Shown here in pieces: positions 52,600 through 64,000 of a stretch of 64,000 bases of DNA. The position numbers and the translations under genes were made by a program. Source of the DNA: Lentzea kentuckyensis (lineage in GTDB: Bacteria; Actinomycetota; Actinomycetes; Mycobacteriales; Pseudonocardiaceae); contig NZ_MUYM01000016.1 in NCBI RefSeq assembly GCF_002150765.1, forward strand, positions 62,001 to 126,000, read 5' to 3'. Every line of letters begins with the position of its first letter. The first letter of the stretch is position 1. Under the pieces are notes generated by a model that saw nothing but the letters and a program-made list of their open reading frames with translations, was not told where the DNA came from and did no database searches.

Positions 52600-52689
52600 C
52601 ACGGGAGCCTGGAGAAAACCGGGCTGAGAGGGAGCGTGGTTCGCTCCGACCGTCGAACCTGATCCGGGTCATGCCGGCGCAGGGAGCGT
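52600..52689 (+). promoter_or_regulatory. TPP riboswitch before thiO-thiS-thiG
   Basis: The THI-box elements are present in order: GGGAGC start, CTGAGAGGGAGC, and the P4-P5 part CCTGATCCGGGTCATGCCGG ending in the GGGAGCG that serves as ribosome-binding site. A promoter TGGCAC (52559)-17 bp-TATGTT (52582) precedes it. No separate terminator hairpin follows, so control is probably at translation initiation. Confidence 0.92.
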
Positions 52690-52696
52690 GAATGCC

Positions 52697-53649
52697 TTGA
52701 GCAGTGTGGAAGTGGCCGTCCGGGGTGGCGGTGTCATCGGCCTGTCCGTCGCGTTGTTCGCGGCACGGGCCGGCTACTCGGTTTCCGTCTTCGACGAGGG
52801 TTCGCCGCACGCGGGATCGCGGGTCGCGGGCGGGATGCTCGCGCCGTTGACGGAGGCGTGGCCGGGCGAGGAAGCCGTGGTGGCGCAGGGTGTCGAGGCC
52901 CTGGCGATGTGGCCGGACTTCGCCGCGTCGATCGGCGTCGAGCTGTTCACCGCGGGCACGCTGGCGGTCGGCACCCAGCCTGGTGACCTCGCCGACCTGC
53001 GGCACGCGGGGGAGTTGCTGACCTCACGGGAGATCCGTGCGCTGGAACCGTCGCTGGGCCCCGCGGTTCGTGGTGGCGTGTACGCGTCGGGTGATCTCGC
53101 CGTCGACAACCGCGCGCTGCTTTCCGCACTGTGGAAGGCATGCGTCGACCTCGGCGTGCGGTCCGATGTGGAGGGACGGGTCACGGTGATCGCGGCCGGG
53201 GCGTGGAGCGGCCGTTTGCATCCCGCGCTGCGCGACGTGATCCGGCCGGTCAAGGGTGAGATTCTGCGGCTGACGCATCGGCCTGGCGCCTTGCCGCCCC
53301 CTCGGCACACCATCCGCGCTCTGGTTTCGGGGCGACCGGTGTATCTGGTGCCGCGATCGGACGGACTGGTCGTCGGCGCGACCCAGTACGAAGTGGGGTT
53401 CGACACGGATGTTTCCGTCGCAGGGGTGCGAGACCTGTTGCGGGACGCGGAAACCGTGCTGCCGGGCATCGCCGAGTACACGCTGACCGAGGCCGCCGTC
53501 GGGTTCCGCGCGGGCAGTCCCGACAACGTCCCGATCGTGCGCCGGCTCGAACCCGGCGTGATCGCCGCGACCGGCCACCACCGCAACGGTCTGCTGCTGG
53601 CCCCGCACACCGCTCGTCTCGTGGTCGGGCTGCTTGAGGGAGGAAGTTC

Positions 53650-53653
<4 letters not shown>
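52697..53653 (+). CDS. thiO: Glycine oxidase
   Basis: The product has about 318 aa. ThiO oxidises glycine to dehydroglycine for thiazole synthesis. The FAD Rossmann motif GGGVIGLSVALFAARAG, the RVAGGMLAPLTEA segment and the C-terminal TGHHRNGLLLAP are typical. TTG at 52697 is preferred because GGGAG is about 10 bases upstream; GTG at 52688 nearly touches that site. Confidence 0.88.
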
Positions 53654-54607
<954 letters not shown>

Positions 54608-54638
54608 GTCGCTACCTTGGGTACTCACGTGTTGGGGG

Positions 54639-54686
54639 ATGATTGACCATTACCTGATCCCCGCCGAGGAGGACGACAAGCCGTGA
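54639..54686 (+). CDS. Candidate 15-aa leader peptide coupled to the MarR gene
   Basis: ATG preceded by GGGGG opens a 15-codon frame (MIDHYLIPAEEDDKP) whose TGA overlaps the GTG of the MarR gene (GTGA). The GAGGAGG inside it would also serve as the MarR ribosome-binding site, so chance is possible. Confidence 0.35.
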   Translation: MIDHYLIPAEEDDKP

Positions 54687-55126
54687 CGGCCCCCATTGAC
54701 GCCGAGGTCGAGGACGCGACCGCGCGTCTGTACCTGGCGATCGGCCGGCTGGCCCGGTTGCTGCGACGCACCGGTTCCCCCGGACTCGGCCCCGGCGCGG
54801 TCTCCGCGCTCGCCACGCTGGCCAGGTGCGGTCCCATGCGCCTGGGCGACCTGGCGAACAAGGAAGGCGTGGCGCCCCCGACGTTGTCCCGCATCGTCGC
54901 CGCGCTGGTCGAGGCCGGTTACGTGAAGCGCGAACCGGATCCGCAGGACGGCCGCGCCTGGCTCGCCACCCCCACGCCCGAGGGCGAGACGATGGTGTCG
55001 GGCGTGCGGTCCGCGCGGGTGCGCGAGTTGCAGCGGCGGATCGAGCAGCTCACTCCCGAGCACGTGTCGGCTTTGGTGAACGCGCTGGACGCGCTGGAGA
55101 CCCTGGTAGGCGATGAGTCCAAGTAG
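54683..55126 (+). CDS. MarR-family transcriptional regulator
   Basis: The product has 147 aa. The winged helix runs MRLGDLANKEGVAPPTLSRI to REPDPQDGRAWLATPTPEG, with dimerisation helices at both ends. GTG follows GAGGAGG. It overlaps the APH-like kinase gene by 14 nt, so the two form one transcript. A candidate target is the tandem operator at 51917-51950 (speculative). Confidence 0.9.
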   Translation: MTAPIDAEVEDATARLYLAIGRLARLLRRTGSPGLGPGAVSALATLARCGPMRLGDLANKEGVAPPTLSRIVAALVEAGYVKREPDPQDGRAWLATPTPEGETMVSGVRSARVRELQRRIEQLTPEHVSALVNALDALETLVGDESK

Positions 55127-56078
55127 CGCCGAGGTGAATCAGGACGACCGCTGGGCGGATCACTTCCGCGCGCAGGGGCATCCTGCCGTCGTTCTCCTCG
55201 GACGTGGCGTGGAAGGCGTCGTCCACGACCTGGGCGACGGGTTCGTGGGCAAGGCCTGGTTCCGGCGCGGGCCGGCTGATCTCCTGCTGACACAGGAGTT
55301 CCAGCAGGAGTTGCTCGCCCAGGACCTGCCGTACGCGACGCCGCTGATCCTCCAGGTCGACGAGGTGGACGGGCACGCGGTGACGCTCGAACGCCGGCTG
55401 CCCGGCACCCCGCTGTCGGATTCGCTGCAGGACGAACGGATTCCCCTGGCGGTGGCGCACGAGGCCGCGCTGGCGGTGGTGGCGGGGCTGGCGGGGACGG
55501 AGGCCGGTCCTGCGGCGCGAGCATTGACCGTGCTGGAGGAGAGCACGTCGTTGTGGGCGCGACATGAGCGCTGGACGGAGGCGCTGGCGGCGCTGGTCGA
55601 GCGGCGGGCCGCCGCTCACGCCGACGTGCTGCGCGCCAGGATCACGGACTTCGATCGCAAGCTGGCGTGCGTGCACCGTCTGCTGGAGCGGGTGCCGCCG
55701 GCACCCGACCGGATCGTGCACGGGGACCTCGTCCCGGCGAACATCCTGGTGGACGACGAGTTCCGGGTGACCGCCGTGATCGACTGGAGCTTCCTCACCA
55801 CGGCGGGCGACCACACCTTCGAGGCGTCGATCGCCGCCGGGATCTTCGACATGTACGGTCCTGGCGCCCGTGCTTCCGACGACGCGCTGATGGCCGTGCT
55901 GGCGCAACAGCGCGGCCATTCCCTTGCACGCATGCTGCTCTACCGGGCGGCCTATGCGATCGCGACCGCCAACGCCTTCGGCGTGGACGGGGCTGACGGT
56001 CATTTCGCCTGGTGTGCCGCCATGCTCGAACGCGACGACGTGCTGGAGATCCTGTTCGCGGCGAACCCGGATCTCTGA
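55113..56078 (+). CDS. Aminoglycoside phosphotransferase-family kinase
   Basis: The product has 321 aa. HGDLVPANILVD (203-214) is the catalytic loop with Asp205 and Asn210, and IDWSF (Asp224) is the metal-binding DFG equivalent. The N-terminal lobe lysine is probably in GKAWF. The family phosphorylates aminoglycosides, homoserine, choline and other small alcohols; the true substrate is unknown. It is translationally coupled to the MarR gene. Confidence 0.87.
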   Translation: MSPSSAEVNQDDRWADHFRAQGHPAVVLLGRGVEGVVHDLGDGFVGKAWFRRGPADLLLTQEFQQELLAQDLPYATPLILQVDEVDGHAVTLERRLPGTPLSDSLQDERIPLAVAHEAALAVVAGLAGTEAGPAARALTVLEESTSLWARHERWTEALAALVERRAAAHADVLRARITDFDRKLACVHRLLERVPPAPDRIVHGDLVPANILVDDEFRVTAVIDWSFLTTAGDHTFEASIAAGIFDMYGPGARASDDALMAVLAQQRGHSLARMLLYRAAYAIATANAFGVDGADGHFAWCAAMLERDDVLEILFAANPDL

Positions 56079-56083
56079 GAGCG

Positions 56084-56509
56084 CTACGAACGCTCGTCGG
56101 CGAAGACTTGCAGCAGCGCCTGGTTGAAGGCGTCGAACTCCGCGACGAGCACCTCGCGGGTCTGCGTCAGCACGTCGGCGGCCATCGGGCCGGTGAACTC
56201 CTCGACGTTGACCAGGTGGGTGCCGCCGTCGGTTTCGCTGAGTTCCCAGCGGTGGCGGCCGAAGAACATCTCCGGGTCGCCGCCCTGGGACGCCAGCACG
56301 AACGGCTCCATCGACGTGATCTCGCCGTCGAAGTCGCGCTCGAACGGCGTGCCCTTGGCCGCCTTCACCTTGGTGTGCAAGCCATCCACCTGCGTGTATT
56401 CCATCACGGGGTTCCACTTCGCATAGCCGGCGAAGTCCACGAGCAGCCGCCACACGTCGTCGATCGGCGCGGGGATGACCAGCTCTGTTCTGACCTCATT
56501 TTCCTGCAT
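56084..56509 (-). CDS. SRPBCC-family ligand-binding protein
   Basis: The product has 141 aa. The START-like fold is recognised from the N-terminal VIPAPIDDVWRLLVDFAGYAKWNP, the central FFGRHRWEL and the long C-terminal helix. Members bind hydrophobic ligands or act as cyclases; the role here is unknown. It is divergent from a TetR gene that may regulate it. Confidence 0.87.
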   Translation of the reverse strand: MQENEVRTELVIPAPIDDVWRLLVDFAGYAKWNPVMEYTQVDGLHTKVKAAKGTPFERDFDGEITSMEPFVLASQGGDPEMFFGRHRWELSETDGGTHLVNVEEFTGPMAADVLTQTREVLVAEFDAFNQALLQVFADERS

Positions 56510-57055
56510 GGTTGTTCAGCATAATGACAGCCGCTAGTCTTTTTCCATCGTTGGGATCAAGGGGCAGGTGCAGCAGCGCGGCGTCGAGCGACGTCGCGAG
56601 ATCGTTGACGCCGCAATAGAACTGTTCGGTACCAACGGATACGCGGGCACGGGCGTCGCGGCCATCGCGAAGAAGGCGGACGTCACGCCGTCCGCGGTGA
56701 TCCACCACTTCGGGTCCAAGGAGAACCTGCTCAAGGCGGTTCTCGACGAGTTCGACGCACGGGCGGCAGCGCGCGTGTCATCGAAAGACCTCGTCACGGC
56801 GTTGCTGGAAGACGCCGAACACACCATGGCGCACAAGGGTTTGGCGACGTTGCACACGGTGCTGCAGGCCGAGCACCTGGCACGCGATGACGAGATCACG
56901 CGGCGTTTCCGCGAACGCAATCGAATGCTCCGCGGCCACTTCGCCGCACAGTGGGGCGAAGCGGCCGCAGTGGAGCTGATCGCGTTCCTGGAAGGCGCGC
57001 TGACGGTCTGGCTGCTCGATCCGGAGCAGACCGACCTGAAGGCGATGTACGCCCG

Positions 57056-59616
<2,561 letters not shown>

Positions 59617-59639
59617 TTGTGTTGAGTTGTCGAGACCCG

Positions 59640-59669
59640 ACCATAGTCAGCGCGTGCCGCAGCTGCCAA
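59640..59669 (-). promoter_or_regulatory. Promoter of thiC-thiD
   Basis: On the minus strand TTGGCA (59664-59669) and TATGGT (59640-59645) are 18 bp apart, some 24 bases ahead of the riboswitch. Confidence 0.55.
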
Positions 59670-59699
59670 GGCCGTCGTTTGCCCCTAACCTTCTCTCTC

Positions 59700-60557
59700 G
59701 TGGCGGATCATCAGCCGTTCCCGCCCGGCGCGCGTCGCGGTCAACGTCCCGCCGTGGTCTCGGCATGCCCTTCCTGCGGTGAACTCGCAGGTCGCGGCTA
59801 CCCCGACTGCGGTTTCTGCGCGGAACTGCTCGACCAGTTCTGGCTCGCGGACTGGGAGGCCCTGCGAACGTCGTCCCAGCTGGCGGACCGGGAGCTGGCC
59901 GAGCTGGTGACCTCCGCCGACGTCGGGCAGTACCCGTGGACGTGCGTCGACTGGGCGATGACGCTGCTGGCGTGCTCCCGCTGCGGTGCCGAGCTCGGCA
60001 CCGGACCGGTCGAGTGCGTGCGGTGCGCGGTCACCGAGGAGCGCCGGTGGAACTGGGACCACTCGGCGCACCCGTACACGATGAGCGCGAACGAGCACCT
60101 GTTACGAGTCGCCCGCGCGGCCCTGCGCGCACCCCACCGGCGCCGGCCGGCGGTGGTGCAGGCCTGGCAGCTGGTGCTGCCGTTCCTGATCGCCGGTGAG
60201 GTGATCGAGTTCGGTCGTCTCGACCGCGTTCGCGCGCATGTGCTGGCCGGCGGCTACGCGTCCATGGCCGCGTGCCACACCCTCGACGAGCTGGCCGGGT
60301 TGCCCGAGCTGTTCTGGCGCCGGGGCAACCCGATCTCAACGCGGGTTGAGTACCAGCCGGATTCCGAGCGCCAGCAGCACGCCGCCCGACAGCTTCTCGA
60401 GCGCGGGACGAACCCGCGGACGGCTGAGCCAGCCGCGGATGGTGTGCAGGATCGACGCGATGATCAGGTACCAGACGGTGTCGATCAGCACCCAGCCGAT
60501 GGCGAGGAAGAGCAGAACCCTCTGGCCGGCCTCCCCGGCAGGCACGAACTGCGGTAG
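59700..60557 (+). CDS. Hypothetical protein with two zinc-ribbon-like Cys clusters
   Basis: The open frame encodes 285 aa from GTG 59700. Cys pairs CPSC/CGFC (about 23-41) and CSRC/CVRC (about 94-114) suggest two zinc ribbons; a helical region follows (VVQAWQLVLPFLIAGEVIEF). I recognise no family. The last 74 residues lie antisense over the LysE gene and are low-complexity and unlike the rest, so the native C-terminus probably fell near 60335 and the true stop may have been lost. The start lacks a clear ribosome-binding site. Confidence 0.6.
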   Translation: MADHQPFPPGARRGQRPAVVSACPSCGELAGRGYPDCGFCAELLDQFWLADWEALRTSSQLADRELAELVTSADVGQYPWTCVDWAMTLLACSRCGAELGTGPVECVRCAVTEERRWNWDHSAHPYTMSANEHLLRVARAALRAPHRRRPAVVQAWQLVLPFLIAGEVIEFGRLDRVRAHVLAGGYASMAACHTLDELAGLPELFWRRGNPISTRVEYQPDSERQQHAARQLLERGTNPRTAEPAADGVQDRRDDQVPDGVDQHPADGEEEQNPLAGLPGRHELR

Positions 60558-60938
60558 GAACGAGATCGCGAACACGCCGAGCTTCGGGTTGGCCAGGTTC
60601 ACGATCAACCCGCTGCGGAACGCGTGGCTGGCCGGCGGAGGCTCGTCGGAGGGCAGGCTCTTGCTGATCAGGGCCTTGACGCCCAGGTAGATCAGGAAGA
60701 CCGCGCCGACGATCCGCAGCGCGTGGTAGGCGATCTCGGACGCCGTGAGCAGGACGGACAGGCCCAGAGCCGCGGCGACGGCCCAGCACGCGACGCCGAC
60801 CTCCATGCCGAACACCGTCGCCAGCGCGGCTTTTCGCCCGTGCACCGACTGTCGCAGGACCATGGCCGTGCCAGGTCCGGGCGACAGTGCGATGAGGAAC
60901 GAAGCCGCCACGAAGGCGACGATGTTTTCGAGTGGCAT
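60336..60938 (-). CDS. LysE/RhtB-family amino-acid exporter
   Basis: The product has 200 aa with about five to six membrane helices. SPGPGTAMVLRQSV and GLIVNLANPKLGVF are the conserved family segments. The substrate is unknown. Its 3' end overlaps the convergent zinc-ribbon frame by 222 nt. Confidence 0.9.
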   Translation of the reverse strand: MPLENIVAFVAASFLIALSPGPGTAMVLRQSVHGRKAALATVFGMEVGVACWAVAAALGLSVLLTASEIAYHALRIVGAVFLIYLGVKALISKSLPSDEPPPASHAFRSGLIVNLANPKLGVFAISFLPQFVPAGEAGQRVLLFLAIGWVLIDTVWYLIIASILHTIRGWLSRPRVRPALEKLSGGVLLALGIRLVLNPR

Positions 60939-60992
60939 GCCTTGATGGTCGCCGATCGGAGCAACAGTTTTTATTTTTCTGGAAGCGGCTGG

Positions 60993-61023
60993 TTGACCTG
61001 GAGTGCGCTCCAGGATGTTCGCT
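60993..61023 (+). promoter_or_regulatory. MerR-type promoter with 19-bp spacer and operator
   Basis: TTGACC (60993-60998), a 19-bp spacer holding the perfect palindrome CCTGGAGTGCGCTCCAGG (60997-61014), and TTCGCT (61018-61023) lie just before the aldo/keto reductase. Over-long spacers filled by a dyad are the mark of MerR-family activation. Confidence 0.7.
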
Positions 61024-61030
61024 GGTGCCC

Positions 61031-61966
61031 ATGACGGATCTGGGCAAGATGGGTTTCGGCACGTGGGCCATGGGTGGACCGTTCTCGGGCCCGGACGGTG
61101 CGCCGGTCGGCTGGGGGCCTGCCGACGACGGGCAGTCGATCAAGGCGTTGCAGCGGGCCGTTGAACTGGGCGTGACGCTGTTCGACACCGCGGACGTCTA
61201 CGGGTGCGGGCACGCGGAAACGCTCGTGGGGCAAGCGTTTGCGGGCATGCGTGACCAGGTGTCGATCGCGACCAAGTGGGGTTGCGGGTTCGACGCGGAG
61301 TCGCGTCGGATGACCGGGAACGAGGGGTCTGTCGAGTACCTGCGCCGCGCCGTCGAGGGGTCGTTGCGGCGACTGGGTACCGACTACATCGACCTGTACC
61401 AGCTGCACATCGGCGACCTGCCGCTGGAGGAGGCCGCGCTGCTGCGGGACGAGTGCGAGGCGCTGGTCGCCGCGGGCAAGATCCGCGCGTACGGGTGGAG
61501 CACGGACGACGTCGAGCGGGCGCGGTTCTTCGCGGCCGGTGAGCACGGCGTCGCCGCTCAGGCCGACATCAACCTGCTGTTCGACAACCCCGAGATGTAC
61601 GCGGGCGACTTCGCGGTGCTGTGCCGGCGTCCGCTCGCGATGGGGCTGCTGGCGCGGGAGACGTTCACCGAGCTGCCCGCCGACGACGTGCGCGTCACGA
61701 ACCCGTCGTGGCTGCGGTTCTTCGTCGACGGGAAGCCCTCACCGGAGTACTTCCGGGCGCGGGAGGCCGTGCGGGACGTGCTGACGTCCGGTGGCAGGAC
61801 GTTGGTGCAGGGCGCGCTGGCGTGGTTCTGGGCGCGTTCTCCCCGGCTGATCCCGATTCCGGGCGTCCGGACGGTGGAGCAGGTCGAGGAGAACGCGGGT
61901 GCGCTGGCGTTCGGACCGCTGACGGCGGACGAACTGGCGCAGGTGGAGTCGGTGCTCCGGCCTTAG
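61031..61966 (+). CDS. Aldo/keto reductase under MerR-type control
   Basis: The product has 311 aa. The AKR tetrad motifs are [18 protein letters not shown] (Asp, Tyr), IATKWG (Lys) and LYQLHIGD (His); [19 protein letters not shown] binds NADPH. ATG at 61031 is preferred because the upstream in-frame region is the promoter. The very short leader has no Shine-Dalgarno sequence. Its stop overlaps the def stop by 4 nt. Confidence 0.9.
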   Translation: MTDLGKMGFGTWAMGGPFSGPDGAPVGWGPADDGQSIKALQRAVELGVTLFDTADVYGCGHAETLVGQAFAGMRDQVSIATKWGCGFDAESRRMTGNEGSVEYLRRAVEGSLRRLGTDYIDLYQLHIGDLPLEEAALLRDECEALVAAGKIRAYGWSTDDVERARFFAAGEHGVAAQADINLLFDNPEMYAGDFAVLCRRPLAMGLLARETFTELPADDVRVTNPSWLRFFVDGKPSPEYFRAREAVRDVLTSGGRTLVQGALAWFWARSPRLIPIPGVRTVEQVEENAGALAFGPLTADELAQVESVLRP

Positions 61967-62544
61967 TCGTCGTCCTCGTCGTCGAAGTTCGCGGGGTCTG
62001 CCGGGTCCCAGGACAGGTCCGGCACACCCCACTCGTTGTCGCGCAGCATCCGCTTCGACTCCTTCTTGTACCGGCCGATGAGCCGGTCGAGGTACAGGTA
62101 GCCGTTGAGGTGGTCGGTCTCGTGCTGCAGGCAACGCGCGAAGAAGCCGGTGCCCTCGACCTCGAACGGCTGCCCGTCGAGGTCCTGGCCGGTCACCTTC
62201 GCCCAGTGGGCGCGTCCGGTCGGGTACGCCTCGCCGGGCACCGACAGGCAACCCTCGAAGTCGTCGTCCGGGTCCGGCATGGTCTCCGGGATCTCGGAGG
62301 TCTCGAGCACCGGGTTCACGATCACGCCGCGGTGCTGCACGCCCTCGTCGTCCGGGCAGTCGTACACGAAGACCCGCAGGTCGAAACCGATCTGGTTGGC
62401 CGCGAGCCCGACTCCGCGAGCGGCTGCCATCGTCTCGAACATGTCGTCGACGAGCGTCTTCAGCTCGGTGTCGAACTCGGTGATCTCACGCGTCGGGTTG
62501 TGAAGCACGGGGTCACCAGCGATGCGGATGCGATGCACGGCCAT
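61963..62544 (-). CDS. def: Peptide deformylase
   Basis: The product has 193 aa. The three family motifs are [10 protein letters not shown] (44-53), EGCLS with metal ligand Cys99, and QHETDH with His141, Glu142 and His145. The long acidic C-terminal tail ([10 protein letters not shown]) is common in actinobacterial enzymes. It removes formyl groups from nascent proteins. Confidence 0.96.
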   Translation of the reverse strand: MAVHRIRIAGDPVLHNPTREITEFDTELKTLVDDMFETMAAARGVGLAANQIGFDLRVFVYDCPDDEGVQHRGVIVNPVLETSEIPETMPDPDDDFEGCLSVPGEAYPTGRAHWAKVTGQDLDGQPFEVEGTGFFARCLQHETDHLNGYLYLDRLIGRYKKESKRMLRDNEWGVPDLSWDPADPANFDDEDDD

Positions 62545-62652
62545 GGTCAGACTTTAAGCGGTCCAAAACTGTCGGTGTCGCGCGGTAGGTTGGAACGATC
62601 ACGTGATTGAATTGCCCGCACCTGAGATGGTGTGGCGACCGTGGGGAGCCAG

Positions 62653-62931
62653 ATGGATCACGCCGAGGCGCTTACCTCCGCTGACGGGCTGACCAGCCGC
62701 GAACGCACGATGCTGGCGTTCGAGAAGCAGTGGTGGAAGTACTCGGGGTCCAAGGAACAGGCCATCAGGGAACTGTTCGACATGTCGGCCACTCGCTACT
62801 ACCAGCTGCTCAACGCTCTTGTTGAGAAGGAAGCTGCGCTGGCTGCCGATCCGATGCTGGTCAAACGATTGCGTGGCGTGCGGACAGGCCGCCAGAGGGT
62901 TCGCGCACGCGCCAGGAGCACCGAGGACTGA
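62653..62931 (+). CDS. DUF3263 family protein
   Basis: The product has 92 aa. RERTMLAFEKQWWKYSGSKE and MSATRYYQLLNALV are the conserved DUF3263 segments, a helical domain resembling a helix-turn-helix. ATG at 62653 follows GGGGAG; an in-frame GTG at 62632 is less likely. It overlaps the next gene by one base (TGATG), a pairing with LytR_C proteins that is common in actinobacteria. Confidence 0.9.
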   Translation: MDHAEALTSADGLTSRERTMLAFEKQWWKYSGSKEQAIRELFDMSATRYYQLLNALVEKEAALAADPMLVKRLRGVRTGRQRVRARARSTED

Positions 62932-63530
62932 TGACCTCCCCCGAGTCCGCCAGCCCGTCCCGTCCGGCCAAGGCCGCCGGGTTCGCCCTGCTCGGCGTCG
63001 CCGCCGTGGCCCTGATCATCGGTGTGGTCAGCCTGTTCGGTGGTGGGTCCGACACACCACCTTCCGCCGAGGGCAGTTCCACCGCGCCGCCACCCCATAC
63101 GACCACCGGGTCGCCGACCACCGTGCCGACGGAGGCGTCGTCCGCGCCGCCGGCCGCCACCACCACGACGGTTCCGCCGGCTTCTTCCGCTGAACAGCCG
63201 CCGCCTCCGCCGGTGACTCAGCCGGGTGCGGCGAAGGTTCCTGTCCGGGTCTACAACAACTCGACGATCACCGGGCTGGCTTCGAAGGCCTCGGACGAGG
63301 TGCGGGCCAGCGGGTGGACCGTCGCCGACACCGGCAACTACTCGCAGGGGACCATCCCCACCACGACCGTGTACTACCGGCCCGGGACCGATGAAGAGGC
63401 TTCGGCCAAGGAGCTGGCGGCGGCGCTGCGGGCTCGGGTCGAGCCTCGGTTCACCGGGATCGAGAAGTCGCCGGCGGGCATCATCCTGATCGTCACCAAC
63501 GACTACCAGGGCCCGTCCAAGAGCAAGTGA
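62931..63530 (+). CDS. LytR C-terminal domain protein, membrane-anchored
   Basis: The product has 199 aa. A short cytoplasmic N-terminus and one membrane helix (about 15-37) are followed by a Pro/Thr/Ser-rich linker (40-100) and a LytR_C domain (about 103-193; VRVYNNSTITGLASKA, VYYRPG). The domain occurs in cell-wall-associated proteins; the role is unknown. It is coupled to the DUF3263 gene. Confidence 0.9.
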   Translation: MTSPESASPSRPAKAAGFALLGVAAVALIIGVVSLFGGGSDTPPSAEGSSTAPPPHTTTGSPTTVPTEASSAPPAATTTTVPPASSAEQPPPPPVTQPGAAKVPVRVYNNSTITGLASKASDEVRASGWTVADTGNYSQGTIPTTTVYYRPGTDEEASAKELAAALRARVEPRFTGIEKSPAGIILIVTNDYQGPSKSK

Positions 63531-63534
63531 GTGC

Positions 63535-63561
63535 CCGGCGGTGGAGGGGATCCACCGCCGG
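63535..63561. terminator. Bidirectional terminator between convergent genes
   Basis: CCGGCGGTGGA (63535-63545) pairs perfectly with 63551-63561 around a 5-nt loop. Confidence 0.75.
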
Positions 63562-63566
63562 ACCCG

Positions 63567-64000
63567 CTAGCTGGAGCGGTTCGCCGCGTAGGCCGCCAGC
63601 GCCGCCAGCTGGGCCGGGTCGAGCGACGGCCGCACGACTTTCCGCGCCTTGGCCAGGTGCGCCTGGGTCACCTCGGCGGCGTCCAGCGACTCCCGCATCG
63701 CCGTCAGCGCCGCTTCGCGCACCAGGGCCGCGCAGTCCGCCGCCGAGTACATGTCCAGCTCGGCGGCCAGTGCGGCCAGGTCCACGTCGCCCGCGAGCGG
63801 AGTGTTGCGGGAAGAGGCTTTGAGGATTTCGGTGCGGGCCTCGGCGTCCGGCGGCGGCACGTTCACCAGGCGCTCCAACCGGCCAGGCCGCAGCAGTGCG
63901 GGGTCGATCAGCTCCGGGCGGTTGGTCGCGGCGATCACCACGACGTCGCGCAGGGGTTCGACGCCGTCCAGTTCGGTCAGCAACGCGGCCACGACCCGGT
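63567..64000 (-). CDS. AAA-family ATPase (Cdc48/p97-like), 3' part only
   Basis: About 144 C-terminal residues are in the window; the gene continues beyond 64000. ALLTELDGVE, VVVIAATNRPELIDPALLRPGRLER (sensor 1 and arginine finger; core ATNRPELIDPALLRPGR) and AADCAALVREAALTAMRE (sensor 2 helix) identify the second AAA module of a Cdc48-like unfoldase. The last 25 residues are Ala-rich and helical. Confidence 0.9.
   Translation of the reverse strand, partial: RVVAALLTELDGVEPLRDVVVIAATNRPELIDPALLRPGRLERLVNVPPPDAEARTEILKASSRNTPLAGDVDLAALAAELDMYSAADCAALVREAALTAMRESLDAAEVTQAHLAKARKVVRPSLDPAQLAALAAYAANRSS

Overview
The window is very GC-rich, densely packed DNA with strong codon bias, frequent GTG and TTG starts and many 4-nt ATGA/GTGA gene overlaps. 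Together with a SARP regulator, a streptogrisin-type protease, DasR with its operators, an XRE-DUF397 pair, DUF3159 and DUF3263, this indicates a filamentous actinobacterium, probably of the Pseudonocardiaceae (Lentzea/Saccharothrix-like; inferred from gene content only). No rRNA, tRNA, CRISPR array, intact insertion sequence or prophage was seen.

Layout. 0-9.5 kb: ADP-ribosylglycohydrolase, SARP/NB-ARC/TPR regulator, GDSL esterase, a small Pro/Ser/Thr-rich exported protein and a giant secreted protein with DUF4082 modules. 9.6-16.5 kb: a six-gene sugar operon (ROK repressor, binding protein, two permeases, GH4 phospho-glycosidase, BadF-type kinase) that ends in an unusual array of hairpins with identical loops and unrelated stems. 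16.7-19.7 kb: a decayed accessory patch with DUF3159, an XRE-DUF397 pair, two genes truncated head to head (one a SNF2 helicase C-terminus), a frameshifted vapBC module and a second vapBC scrap. 19.7-23.5 kb: a second BadF-type kinase and a subtilase. 23.6-32.2 kb: a nine-gene operon encoding uptake and the complete non-phosphorylative breakdown of L-fucose to pyruvate and lactate. 32.2-36.2 kb: DapA-like aldolase, LysR, FadR-type GntR regulator and nagA. 36.4-45.6 kb: a serine hydrolase, then the chitobiose/GlcNAc cluster (dasABC, GH3 hexosaminidase, SIS-type NagB-like enzyme) divergent from dasR, and an MFS exporter. 45.6-49.5 kb: two tandem threonine dehydratases, a frameshifted membrane protein and a secreted S1 protease. 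49.6-59.7 kb: oxidoreductase/TetR, an extradiol dioxygenase, and the thiamine genes thiE, thiOSG and thiDC, the latter two transcripts each led by a TPP riboswitch. 59.7-64 kb: zinc-ribbon protein, LysE exporter, aldo/keto reductase with a MerR-type promoter, peptide deformylase, DUF3263, LytR_C protein and the 3' end of an AAA ATPase gene.

How it works together. Much of the window is scavenging: amino-sugar import and degradation under DasR (operator-like sites before nagA and dasA), another saccharide import route under a ROK repressor, and fucose use. A perfect 7-1-7 palindrome before the fucose operon recurs in imperfect form before the FadR-type gene 11 kb away, suggesting that this protein controls the fucose operon. 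Secreted proteases fit a saprophyte. The most unusual non-coding structures are the same-loop hairpin array (9.66-9.81 kb) and a 130-bp two-tier palindrome (34.0 kb) whose outer arm recurs at 17.39 kb.
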